This document shows positions 9,065-18,300 of a stretch of DNA of 64,000 bases, one piece after another. The stretch covers positions 18,330-82,329 of the forward strand of contig NZ_JAKSYJ010000037.1 in NCBI RefSeq assembly GCF_022829365.1. Direction: 5' to 3'. The notes under the pieces are model-generated. The model saw nothing but the letters and a program-made list of their open reading frames with translations. It did not search any database and was not told where the DNA came from. The DNA is from Methylobacterium sp. J-077 (GTDB taxonomy: Bacteria > Pseudomonadota > Alphaproteobacteria > Rhizobiales > Beijerinckiaceae). Every line of letters starts with the position of its first letter. Position 1 is the first letter of the stretch. The position numbers and the translations under genes were made by a program.

Positions 9065-10228
9065 GTGTTCTACATGCCGGGCTTCGACCCGCGCGATCCG
9101 GAGACCTATTGGGGCCTGTTCCGCCGCGAAGCCCGGCTCACCGCCGCGTGCCGGGGCGCCGCGATCACGGTCGGCGATCCGGTCCGCTCCCCGGACGGGC
9201 TCGACCTCGCCTGGACGGCGGAGTCGCGCGGGGTCTCGACCCGCTATGTCCTGCTGCGCTGGGAGGACATCGTCCGGGCCCGATTCCCGCAATCCGACTG
9301 GACGCGGCTCCGGGGCGTGCCGGCTCTGCTCTGGCGGCTGTGGCGGACGGGCTACATGGCGGACCTGCGCCGGGAGGGCTGGCGCTTCTCCACGGTGATC
9401 TTCTGCGTCCACTACATCTACATCGCCCTGGCGCTCCTCAGCCTCGCCGCCGCCGGGGGCCTCGCCGCCCTCACGCCGCCCGCGTTCCAGCCCTGGAGCC
9501 TGCTGGCGGTGCCGCCCCTCGCCTACGCGATCCTGGCCGGGCTGATCCGGGCGACCCGCGGCAAGCCGCTCTACGTGCCCCACCTCGTGGACGACACCGC
9601 GTTCACGCATGCCTACGCGGCCGGCGAGGCCCCCGAGATGGACCCCCGGCTCGACGCCTTCGCGGCGCGCATCCGCGCCGCCGAGGGCGAGGCCGACGAG
9701 GTGGTGGTGGTCGGCCATTCCTCGTCGAGCTTCCTCGGCATCGAGGCGCTGGACCGGGTGCTCGCCCGCGACCCCGGCTTCGGCGGGCGCGGCACGCCGG
9801 TCTCGTTCGTGAGCATCGGCAGCGTCATCCCCTGGCTCGGCCTCGACCCGGCTGCCCAAAACTTCCGCACCAGCCTCCTGCGCTTCGGACGAGCGACGCA
9901 GATCGGCTGGCTCGACGTGCGCGCCACCTGGGACTGGCTCTCGATCCACAAGAACAACCCGATTGCCGCCTGCGGCCTCACCCCGCCGGATCCCGGCCGC
10001 CCGTCCGTGCTCTGGGTGGCGATCCACGACCTGATCACCAGCGCCGATGTCGGCCGGCGCCAGTGGAACCTGTTCCAGATGCACTTCCAGCTGCTCATGG
10101 CGAGCCAGCGCGACAGCGGCTTCGACTATCTCGACGTGGTCACCGGGCCGGAGCCGGTGCACGTCTTGGTCGCCCGCTGCCGGGAGGACGGGCCGCCCGC
10201 GGATCCGGTCGGCGAGGCCAGGCGCTGA
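9065..10228 (+). CDS. Uncharacterised membrane protein with alpha/beta-hydrolase-like GHSxS motif
   Basis: A 387-residue protein of unknown function. Two hydrophobic segments (about 110-136 and 143-162) probably form a membrane hairpin. Downstream, VVVVGHSSSSFLGIEAL looks like the nucleophile elbow of an alpha/beta hydrolase (Ser219), although the exact GxSxG spacing cannot be confirmed. The gene opens with GTG; an ATG follows nine bases later. The hydrophobic strand RIVFYMPGFDPR begins before the GTG, and the frame stays open for about 125 bases upstream without ATG or GTG, so the true start may be further upstream at a rare codon. It lies between recQ and purL with no operon link. Confidence 0.7.
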   Translation: MFYMPGFDPRDPETYWGLFRREARLTAACRGAAITVGDPVRSPDGLDLAWTAESRGVSTRYVLLRWEDIVRARFPQSDWTRLRGVPALLWRLWRTGYMADLRREGWRFSTVIFCVHYIYIALALLSLAAAGGLAALTPPAFQPWSLLAVPPLAYAILAGLIRATRGKPLYVPHLVDDTAFTHAYAAGEAPEMDPRLDAFAARIRAAEGEADEVVVVGHSSSSFLGIEALDRVLARDPGFGGRGTPVSFVSIGSVIPWLGLDPAAQNFRTSLLRFGRATQIGWLDVRATWDWLSIHKNNPIAACGLTPPDPGRPSVLWVAIHDLITSADVGRRQWNLFQMHFQLLMASQRDSGFDYLDVVTGPEPVHVLVARCREDGPPADPVGEARR

Positions 10229-10367
10229 CCCCCAGCCCCGCGCCGGCGGATGTTGCCAGCGCGGGCGCTTCCGCTCTAGAGCCGGGGCAGCCTGAGATCT
10301 CAGCCCGGTTCGGGTTCGCCGCGGTACGCGTCTCTCGAGACGGACCGCTCTCTGCCGAGACCTTCGC

Positions 10368-12593
10368 ATGTTCCGCAACGACGTTCCGATCACCCCCGAG
10401 CTCGTGGCCCAGCACGGCCTCACGCCGGAGGAGTACGAGCGCTTCCGCGGCCTGATCGGGCGCGACCCGACGCTGACCGAGCTCGGCATTGTCTCGGCGA
10501 TGTGGAACGAGCATTGCTCGTACAAGTCCTCCCGCAAGCACCTGAAGGGGCTTCCGACCTCGGGCCCTCACGTGATCCAGGGGCCGGGCGAGAATGCTGG
10601 CGTGATCGATATCGGCGACGGGCTGGCCTGCGTCTTCAAGATGGAGAGCCACAACCACCCGAGCTACATCGAGCCCTACCAGGGCGCGGCGACCGGCGTC
10701 GGGGGCATCCTGCGCGACGTGTTCACCATGGGGGCGCGGCCGATCGCGGCGCTCAACGCCCTGCGCTTCGGCTCCCCCGACCACCCGCGGACCCGCGCTC
10801 TGGTCTCCGGCGTGGTGGCCGGGGTCGGCGGCTACGGCAATTCCTTCGGCGTGCCCACCGTCGGCGGCCTGACCGGGTTCCACCGGCGCTACGACGGCAA
10901 CATTCTGGTCAACGCCATGGCGGTGGGGCTCGCCCGCACCGACGCGATCTTCTACGCGGCCGCCACCGGGGTCGGGAACCCGATCGTCTATCTCGGCTCC
11001 AAGACCGGCCGCGACGGCATCCACGGCGCCACCATGGCGTCGGCGGAGTTCGACAAGGCCTCCGAGTCGAAGCGCCCGACCGTGCAGGTCGGCGACCCCT
11101 TCGCCGAGAAGCTGCTGCTGGAGGCCTGCCTGGAACTGATGGCCTCGGGCGCCGTCATTGCCATCCAGGACATGGGCGCGGCGGGGCTGACCTGCTCGGC
11201 CGTCGAGATGGGCGCCAAGGGCGACCTCGGCGTCGAGCTCGATATCGAGAAGGTCCCGGCCCGCGAGGCCGGTATGACCCCCTACGAGATGATGCTGTCC
11301 GAGAGCCAGGAGCGCATGCTCATGGTGCTCAAGCCCGGCATGGAGGCGGAGGCCGAAGCGATCTTCGTCAAGTGGGGTCTCGACTTCGCGGTGATCGGCC
11401 GGACCACCGACACGCTGCGGTTCGTGGTCAAGTGGCACGGGCAGACCGTGGCCGACCTGCCGATCAAGGAACTCGGTGACGAGGCGCCGCTCTACGACCG
11501 GCCGCACCTGGCCAACACCCACCAGCCGGTGATTGCAGCCGCTGCGGTGCCGGCGCCGGCCTCGCTGACCGACGCCCTCAAGCGCCTCGTCGGCTCCCCC
11601 GACCTCGCCTCGAAGCGCTGGGTCTACGAGCAGTACGACCACTTCATCCTCGGCAACACCGTGCAGAAGCCCGGGGGCGACGCCGCCATCGTGCGGGTCG
11701 AGGACGGCCCGAAGGGCCTGGCGCTGACCTGCGACGTCACCCCGCGCTACTGCGAGGCCGACCCGGTCGAGGGCGGCCGGCAGGCCGTGGCCGAGGCGTG
11801 GCGCAACATCACCGCGGTGGGCGGTCGCCCGCTCGCCATCACCGACAACCTGAACTTCGGCAACCCGGAAAAACCCGAGGTGATGGGCCAGTTGGTCGGC
11901 TGCCTGCAGGGCATCGGCGAGGCTTGCCGGGCGCTCGACTTCCCGGTCGTGTCCGGCAACGTCTCGCTCTACAACGAGACCAATGGTGTCGGCATCCTGC
12001 CGACCCCGACCATCGGCGGCGTCGGCGTGCTCGACGACGTGGAGCGCCACGCCACCATCGCGCTCAAGCGCGAGGGCGACGTGCTGGTCCTGGTCGGCGC
12101 TGGCGAGGGCTGGCTCGGCCAATCCGCCTATCTGGCGGTAATCGAGGGCCGGGAAGAGGGCGCGCCGCCGCCGGTGGATCTCTCGCTCGAGCGCCGCAAC
12201 GGCGACTTCGTGCGCGCCTTGATCCTCTCGGGTACGGTCGACACCGTCCACGACCTGTCCGATGGCGGTCTTGCGGTGGCGCTCGCCGAGATGGCCATGG
12301 CCGGCGGCATCGGAGCGGCCCTGCCGGAGGTGCCGGTCGACCTGCCGGCCCACGCCTACCTGTTCGGCGAGGACCAGGCCCGCTACCTGCTGGCGGTCGA
12401 TCCGGAGGCGGCCACCGACCTGCTCTACAGCGCCTCGGCCCAGGGTATCGACGCGGCCGTGGTCGGGGTCACCGGCACCGACCGTTTGACCCTGCCGGGC
12501 GGCGAGACCATATCGCTGTCCGAGCTGCGTGCGGCCCATGAGGGCTGGCTGCCGAACTACATGGCGAGCCAGCCGGCCGCGCCGGCTGCCTGA
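10368..12593 (+). CDS. purL: Phosphoribosylformylglycinamidine synthase subunit II
   Basis: A 741-residue small-type PurL that uses ATP and PurQ-derived ammonia to convert FGAR to FGAM in purine synthesis. Recognisable family segments are the N-terminal [35 protein letters not shown], and the second-half repeat with [15 protein letters not shown] and [16 protein letters not shown]. The length is that of the PurS/PurQ-dependent form. Small palindromes (CTGAGATCTCAG at 10292-10303 and CGTCTC-TC-GAGACG close by) precede the start, but no PurR-type site was recognised. bolA follows 25 bp later. Confidence 0.97.
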   Translation: MFRNDVPITPELVAQHGLTPEEYERFRGLIGRDPTLTELGIVSAMWNEHCSYKSSRKHLKGLPTSGPHVIQGPGENAGVIDIGDGLACVFKMESHNHPSYIEPYQGAATGVGGILRDVFTMGARPIAALNALRFGSPDHPRTRALVSGVVAGVGGYGNSFGVPTVGGLTGFHRRYDGNILVNAMAVGLARTDAIFYAAATGVGNPIVYLGSKTGRDGIHGATMASAEFDKASESKRPTVQVGDPFAEKLLLEACLELMASGAVIAIQDMGAAGLTCSAVEMGAKGDLGVELDIEKVPAREAGMTPYEMMLSESQERMLMVLKPGMEAEAEAIFVKWGLDFAVIGRTTDTLRFVVKWHGQTVADLPIKELGDEAPLYDRPHLANTHQPVIAAAAVPAPASLTDALKRLVGSPDLASKRWVYEQYDHFILGNTVQKPGGDAAIVRVEDGPKGLALTCDVTPRYCEADPVEGGRQAVAEAWRNITAVGGRPLAITDNLNFGNPEKPEVMGQLVGCLQGIGEACRALDFPVVSGNVSLYNETNGVGILPTPTIGGVGVLDDVERHATIALKREGDVLVLVGAGEGWLGQSAYLAVIEGREEGAPPPVDLSLERRNGDFVRALILSGTVDTVHDLSDGGLAVALAEMAMAGGIGAALPEVPVDLPAHAYLFGEDQARYLLAVDPEAATDLLYSASAQGIDAAVVGVTGTDRLTLPGGETISLSELRAAHEGWLPNYMASQPAAPAA

Positions 12594-12618
12594 ACCCCTT
12601 ACGCCCAGGAGTTTTCCG

Positions 12619-12855
12619 ATGCCGATGGATGCGGGCGAGATCGAGCGCATGATCCGCGAAGCGCTGCCCGACGCGACCGTGGAGATCCGCGACCTCGCCG
12701 GCGACGGCGACCATTACGCCGCCACCGTCCTGTCCGCGGCCTTCAAGGGCAAGACCCGGGTCGCCCAGCACCAGATGGTCTACGGCGCCCTCCAGGGCCG
12801 GATGGGCGGCGTGCTCCACGCCCTTGCGCTGACCACGGGCGTCCCTCAGGATTAG
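12619..12855 (+). CDS. BolA-family protein
   Basis: A 78-residue BolA/IbaG-type protein. Family features are IEIRDLAGDGDHYAATV-like text (VEIRDLAGDGDHYAATV), the conserved RVAQHQMVYGAL helix and the C-terminal HALAL segment. BolA proteins form [2Fe-2S]-bridged heterodimers with CGFS monothiol glutaredoxins in iron sensing and cluster trafficking. A CGFS glutaredoxin lies 560 bp downstream, with one DUF29 gene between, strongly suggesting the partnership. The ATG at 12619 follows an AGGAG ribosome-binding site. Confidence 0.92.
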   Translation: MPMDAGEIERMIREALPDATVEIRDLAGDGDHYAATVLSAAFKGKTRVAQHQMVYGALQGRMGGVLHALALTTGVPQD

Positions 12856-12878
12856 GCCTTCTCGCGGGAGTTCTCCCG

Positions 12879-13373
12879 ATGGACCGACCGAGTCTCTACG
12901 ACGACGACATCGTGACCTGGGCTGAGGAGCAGGCTGCGGCTCTGCGCGCGCTCGGAGCCCGCAGCGACCTGTCGAATGCGGTCGATTGGGCGAATATCGC
13001 GGAGGAGATCGAGAGCGTGGGGCGATCCCATTTGCGGGCGGTCGAGGGCCTGCTGATCCAGACGCTCGCTCACCTCCTGAAGCGCGCCTCCGCGCCCCTC
13101 GCCCCGTCAAGCTTGCATTGGCGCGAGGAGATCGCGACATTCCAGATCACGGCTTGGAATGCGTACGAGTCGTCGATGCGGCAGAGGTTGAACTGGCCGA
13201 GGATCTGGAAATCCGCGGTCACGGCCGCGGAGGCTGGTCTCGGTGCCTTTGGGAACCAGATTCTTCCAGGACTACCGAAGGCGTGCCCGATTGCGGCCGA
13301 GGACCTTTTGACCGAACGCTTTGATATCGATCAGGCGCTTCGTGTGATCGCCGCCTCGGTTGCGCGCCGCTGA
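12879..13373 (+). CDS. DUF29 family protein
   Basis: A 164-residue DUF29 protein, recognisable by YDDDIVTWAEEQAAALR near the N-terminus, the segment VDWANIAEEIESVGRSHLRAVEGLL and the central HLLK region. The function of the family is unknown; it is common in cyanobacteria and alphaproteobacteria, often in many copies. It sits between bolA and the glutaredoxin in the same orientation and interrupts an otherwise standard BolA-Grx pair. Codon use is somewhat less GC-extreme than the neighbours, consistent with acquisition or dispensability. Confidence 0.85.
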   Translation: MDRPSLYDDDIVTWAEEQAAALRALGARSDLSNAVDWANIAEEIESVGRSHLRAVEGLLIQTLAHLLKRASAPLAPSSLHWREEIATFQITAWNAYESSMRQRLNWPRIWKSAVTAAEAGLGAFGNQILPGLPKACPIAAEDLLTERFDIDQALRVIAASVARR

Positions 13374-13415
13374 TAGAGACCGCACATACGAGATCGAATA
13401 ACTGAGGATTGAGTG

Positions 13416-13754
13416 ATGACCGACGCCAACACGACCATCCAGAACGAGATCGCCTCCCAGGACGTGGTGGTGTTCATGAAGGGCACGCCGCAGATGCCGC
13501 AATGTGGCTTCTCGGGCCAGGTGGTGCAGATCCTCAACTACCTCGAAGTGCCGTTCAAGGGCGTGAACGTGCTGGCCGATCAGGGCATCCGCGAGGGCAT
13601 CAAGGCGTTCTCGAACTGGCCGACCATCCCGCAGATCTACGTGAAGGGCGAGTTCGTCGGCGGCTGCGACATCACCCGGGAGATGTTCCAGTCGGGCGAG
13701 CTGCAGACCTTCCTGGCCGAGAAGGGCGTCCCGGTGAAGACCGCCGCCGCCTGA
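13416..13754 (+). CDS. grxD: Monothiol glutaredoxin, CGFS type
   Basis: A 112-residue Grx4-type glutaredoxin. The cluster-binding active site CGFS has Cys30 (QMPQCGFSGQ), and the glutathione-binding segments WPTIPQIYVKGEFVGGCDI are intact. These proteins carry [2Fe-2S] clusters with glutathione and work with BolA. The ATG at 13416 is eight bases after a GAGGA ribosome-binding site; a GTG three bases earlier is less likely. A strong intrinsic terminator follows. Confidence 0.95.
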   Translation: MTDANTTIQNEIASQDVVVFMKGTPQMPQCGFSGQVVQILNYLEVPFKGVNVLADQGIREGIKAFSNWPTIPQIYVKGEFVGGCDITREMFQSGELQTFLAEKGVPVKTAAA

Positions 13755-13781
13755 TCTTTTTCGGACTTTCTAGGATGGATC

Positions 13782-13805
13782 AGGGCGCCTGCGGGCGCCC
13801 TTTTT
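13782..13805 (+). terminator. Intrinsic terminator after the glutaredoxin gene
   Basis: Hairpin arms AGGGCGCC and GGCGCCCT around a TGCG loop, followed at once by a run of T residues (TTTTT). It ends the purL-bolA-DUF29-grxD stretch. Confidence 0.88.
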
Positions 13806-13902
13806 CGTGGCCGGCCGCTATCGCGCCCGGTCGAGTCACCCGTGGGCGGGGCGCATTCGCGTTCGCTAACGCGATCGCCTATATCAGAACCGTTCCACAG
13901 CT

Positions 13903-15195
13903 ATGGATAGACCGATCATCATGGCGACGCCGTCGCTCGACAGCGCCCGCGCGGCCGAACCCGCGATCGAGAAGGCGCCCGATTTCCAGCCCGCACTGCT
14001 CCCCGGGCGGCCCCCGTCGCTGGTCGGGCTCACCCGCGACGCGCTCAAGGCGCAACTCATCGGCATGGGCGTGCCCGAGCGCGAGAGCCGCATGCGGGCC
14101 GGCCAGATCTGGCACTGGGTCAATTTCCGCGGGGCGACCGACTTCGCCGCGATGACCAATGTCGGCAAGGCGCTGAAGGCCGAGCTCGCGCAGCATTTCA
14201 CGCTGGAGCGGCCCGAGGTCGCCAGCCGCCAGGTCTCCCGCGACGGCACCCGCAAGTGGCTGCTGCGCATGGCACCGACCAACCCGCAGGAGCACAATCG
14301 CGGCGCCGAGATCGAGTGCGTCTACATCCCGGGCCCGGATCGCGGCACGCTGTGCGTGTCGAGCCAGGTCGGCTGCACCCTCACCTGCTCGTTTTGCCAC
14401 ACCGGCACGCAGCGCCTCGTGCGCAACCTCTCGTCGGCCGAAATCGTACAGCAGCTCGTGGTGGCTCGCGACGAACTCGGCGACTGGGCCGGCCAGATGC
14501 CGAGCCGCGACGCCTCCGGGGCCGGCGAAGTGGGGCGGCTCGTCACCAACGTCGTGTTCATGGGCATGGGCGAGCCCCTGTACAATCTCGACGCCGTGAT
14601 CGACGCGGTCGGCGTGATGTCCGACCAGGAGGGGCTCGGCCTCTCCCGGCGGCGGATCACGGTTTCGACCTCCGGGGTGGTGCCGCAGATCCCCCGCCTC
14701 GGCGAGGCGGCCAACGCCATGCTGGCGATCTCGCTCCACGCGGTGCGCGACGACCTGCGCGACGAGCTGGTGCCGCTCAACCGCAAATATCCGATCGCCC
14801 AGCTGCTCGAAGCCTGCCGCACCTATCCGGGTGTGAGCAACGCCCGCCGCATCACCTTCGAGTACGTGATGCTGAAGGGCGTCAACGATTCCGACGCGGA
14901 TGCGCGCGAACTGGTCCGCCTGCTCAAGGGCATCCCGGCCAAGATCAATTTGATCCCGTTCAACCCCTGGCCGGGCAGCCGCTACGAATGCTCGGACTGG
15001 GACCGGATCGAGCGCTTCTCCGAGATCGTGTTCAACGCCGGCTACGCTTCGCCTGTGCGCACGCCCCGGGGCCGGGACATCCTGGCCGCCTGCGGCCAGC
15101 TCAAGAGCGAGACGGAAAAACTGCGCGCCCGGGCCCGGATGATGCAGGAAGAGGGCATCGGCGCCGAGGGCTTCTACGCCGGCCTCGACGACTGA
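13903..15195 (+). CDS. rlmN: Dual-specificity 23S rRNA/tRNA adenine-C2 methyltransferase RlmN
   Basis: A 430-residue radical-SAM enzyme that methylates A2503 of 23S rRNA and A37 of some tRNAs. The [4Fe-4S] motif CTLTCSFC gives Cys158, Cys162 and Cys165. The methyl-carrying cysteine is in [10 protein letters not shown] (Cys363). The segments GMGEPLYN and the SAM-binding strands are intact. Translation could also start at the ATG 18 bases downstream (13921). The gene converges on the alpha-2-macroglobulin gene, and the gap is filled by a two-hairpin repeat. Confidence 0.95.
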   Translation: MDRPIIMATPSLDSARAAEPAIEKAPDFQPALLPGRPPSLVGLTRDALKAQLIGMGVPERESRMRAGQIWHWVNFRGATDFAAMTNVGKALKAELAQHFTLERPEVASRQVSRDGTRKWLLRMAPTNPQEHNRGAEIECVYIPGPDRGTLCVSSQVGCTLTCSFCHTGTQRLVRNLSSAEIVQQLVVARDELGDWAGQMPSRDASGAGEVGRLVTNVVFMGMGEPLYNLDAVIDAVGVMSDQEGLGLSRRRITVSTSGVVPQIPRLGEAANAMLAISLHAVRDDLRDELVPLNRKYPIAQLLEACRTYPGVSNARRITFEYVMLKGVNDSDADARELVRLLKGIPAKINLIPFNPWPGSRYECSDWDRIERFSEIVFNAGYASPVRTPRGRDILAACGQLKSETEKLRARARMMQEEGIGAEGFYAGLDD

Positions 15196-15209
15196 GCCAG
15201 TCGCGGTTT

Positions 15210-15252
15210 CGAAAGGTCCGAGACCTTTCGTGGGTGCAGGGCAAAGCCCTGC
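15210..15252. repeat. Two-hairpin intergenic module B, copy 1
   Basis: CGAAAGGTC-CGA-GACCTTTCG (15210-15230) is followed by GCAGGGC-AAA-GCCCTGC (15236-15252), two perfect hairpins joined by TGGGT. The same module in the opposite orientation lies at 22946-22988. It sits between convergent rlmN and the A2M gene and could serve as a bidirectional terminator. Confidence 0.8.
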
Positions 15253-15375
15253 TGCCGGGCTTCGCCGGGTGTCGGGCTTCGCCCTGACGACCCACTCGGC
15301 GCGGTGCCGCTGCAGGGCCTCGGGGTGCTCGGCCTGGAGCCAAGTGATCGTCTCCCCCGGATGGTTCCGGGAGGC

Positions 15376-18300
15376 CTACCGCGCCGCGCCGATCTCGACG
15401 CTGCCGGAGGCGGTGCGGCCGAACCGGGCCGGGCGGTACATGTCCTCCACCGAGGCGCCCGGATGTACGTAGGTGCCCGGTGAGACCGCCCGGACCGTGT
15501 AGGCCACGGTGAAGAACGCCGGCTGGTCCGGGGTGCGGTCGTAGGCGGCCACGAACCGGTCGTCGCGGAACTCGGTGTGGACCGGCTGCACGTCGGATTT
15601 GGCGAAGGCGAGGCCCTGGAGGGCGTCGGCGTCGAGCAGCTTCGGGTTGTCGATCTCCAGCCCCGCCGGTAGCGGATCGACCAGCAGGAGCCGGGCGGCC
15701 AGGGCCTTGTCCTCGGTGACCTTGAGCACCACCACGAGCCGGTCGTTCTGGCGCAGGCCCTGGGCCGGATCGACCAGGCTGCCGTCGAGCCGGTGGAACG
15801 TGCGCGCGATCGTGTAGCCCTGCGCCGCGGCGGGCTCAGGAATCAGCGGGTTGCCGTTCACCCCCAGCACCACCTGCACCGGCACCCGGCCGGTATTGGT
15901 GAGTTCGACATTGCGCCCCTCCAGCGCCGCCCCCCGGTAGATCCGGGCGAGCGGTCCGGTCTGCGCCGCGCCGTCGAGGCTGAAGGACAGCGCCTCCGCC
16001 TCCTTGGACAAGCTCTCGGCGGCGAGCACCAGCCAGGCATTCTCCTGGGTGCTGGTCGCGCGCACGTCCTGCCGCTCCTCGCCGATGATTGCGGCCACCG
16101 GGGCCAGGGCGGCCTGGGTGAGCCCGCTCTCCGCCGCCAGGGCGATCAGCCCGGCGCCGTCGCGCAGGCGAGAGCCGTAATCGGCCCGGTAGAGGCCGGC
16201 ATCCCGCCGGGATTTCAGCGCGGTGAGCGCCGACTCCATCACCGTGGCGGCGCGGCCCCGGTCGCCCAGCAGCGCCAGGGACGCGGCGAGCTGCGCCCGG
16301 GCGAGCCCGGAGGCGAAGGCGTCGAGCTTGGTGTCGGCGAGGTAGCGCAGGTCGCCCATCACCGGCCGGCCGTTGCGGGCCAGGACGTAAGCCGCGTAGG
16401 CGAGGTCGGCACCGCCGTCCCGCACCTCCGTGGCGTTGGCGACACTGTTGCGCAGGCGGTCGAGGGCCTGGGCGAAGGCCCCCTGCGGCACCGCGAAGCC
16501 GCGCTCCCGGGCGCGGGTGAGGAAGTCGGTCACGTAGGCGTCGAGCCAGAGGTCGCCCGAGCCTTGCGCCGACCACAGGCCGAAATCGCCGCTCGAATCC
16601 TGGCGGGCGAGCAGGCGCTCGATCGACTCGCGCACCCGGTCGTCGACGTTTGTATCGAGGGCGAGCTTGTCCAGCGCCGCCAGGCGGTTGACGTAGAGCA
16701 GCGGCAGCGCCCGGCTGACGATCTGCTCGGAGCAGCCATAGGGATAGCGGTCCAGCGCCTGGAGCAGGGCCGGCACGTCGAGGCCGGGCAGCGCCGAGGC
16801 CGAGAGCGACACGCTGCCGGTCCCCGGCAGCAGGTCGGCCAGCAGGTCGGCGCTGACCGTTAGGCCGGTCCCGGGGGCCAGATTGCGCACCGAGCGGCGC
16901 AGCAGCGCCCCGGTTCCCGGCAGCACGCCGAGCGAAAAGCTCTGGCTCAGGGTCCCGTCGAGGCCCGGCCCCGACAGGGCGAGGTCGAGCCGCGCCGTGC
17001 CGGGCCCCGCGGCGGTGAGCGGGATCGCGACCTGGCCCCTGCCCCCGGCCTCCAGCCGGATCGTCTGCCGCAAGGCGCTGGCACCGATCAGGATCGGGCC
17101 GGAGGGGGCGATGTCCACCGTGTAGTCGCCGGCCCGGCCCTCGACGTTGTCGAGGGCCACGAACAGGCGCGAGCGGTCGCCGGTATCGAGGAAGTGCGGC
17201 AGGGTCGCGGCCAGCACCACGGGGTCGCGGATGATCACGTCCGCCTGCGCCTGGCCGACCCGGTCGCCGCTCCAGGCGGTGACCATCACCCGGCCGGTGC
17301 CGTTGAAGGCCGGCAGCGGGAACGTGACGCTGGCCGCCCCATCCGGCCCTACGGTCACGACGCCGGAGAACAGGGCGAGCGGCGCCTGGGCCGGCGGCGC
17401 GTCGGCGAGCTCGCCGCCCCCCGCGTCGCCGCCGGAGCGGATCGCCCCGGCCGAGCCCTGCATGCCGTCGATCAAGTAGCCGTAGAGGTCGCGGAATTCC
17501 GGCCCCAGGGCCCTCTGGCCGAGGAAGTACTGGGTCGGGTTCGGTGCCTCGTAGCGGGTCAGGTTGAGGATGCCGACATCGACCAGCGCCACGGTGATCC
17601 GTGCCGCCTCGCCGGACTTCAGACCGGTGAGCTGCACCGGGATGGTCAGGTCCTGCCGCGGGCGGGTGCGCTCCGGCGCCTTCACGGTGACGCCGAGGCT
17701 GCGCCGCGCGCGGTCCACCGAGAACCAGGCGAGCCCCAGCGCCCGGCCCGGCAGGCGCTTGGCCGCCTGATCGAGGGGCCGGTAGGCGGTGGCGATCAGG
17801 TAGGCGCCCGCGCCCCATTCGGCTTTGACCGGCAGGCTCACGGTGGTGCCCCCCGCCGGCACGCTGACCTCCACGGTCTCGTGCACCCGGTCGCTCACCA
17901 CCATGAGGCTGGCCTGCCCCTTGAACTTCGGGCTGAGCGTGGCCCGCAGCGTGTCGCCGGCCGCGTAGGCGGCCTTGTCGAGGGTCAGGTCGAGGAGGTC
18001 CGGCGCGTCCGCTGTCTCGGAACCGCCCCAGCCGACCTCGAAGCCGAGGCTCGCCGTGGCCTCCGGGGCGCCCGCCGTCGCGATCTCCAGCCGGTAGCGG
18101 CCGACCGGGCCCACCGGTGCCTCGATCCGGCCCGGGGCCCCGGCCGCGAGGTCGAGGCTGCCGCTGGCGATCCGCCGGCTGGTCTTGACCGCCTCGAACG
18201 ACCAGCGGCCGTCCGCGCGATACCATTGATAGGTCCGTTCCACCCGCGACAGGGTCCAGGTCACCCCGGGCCGGGCCAGCAGCTTGCCGTCCGGGGCGGC

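Noticed and set aside
9065..10228. Calling the membrane hydrolase-like protein a lipase
   Set aside because: Only a GHSSSS motif supports it; no clear Asp/His positions or family-wide motifs were seen, so it is left as uncharacterised.
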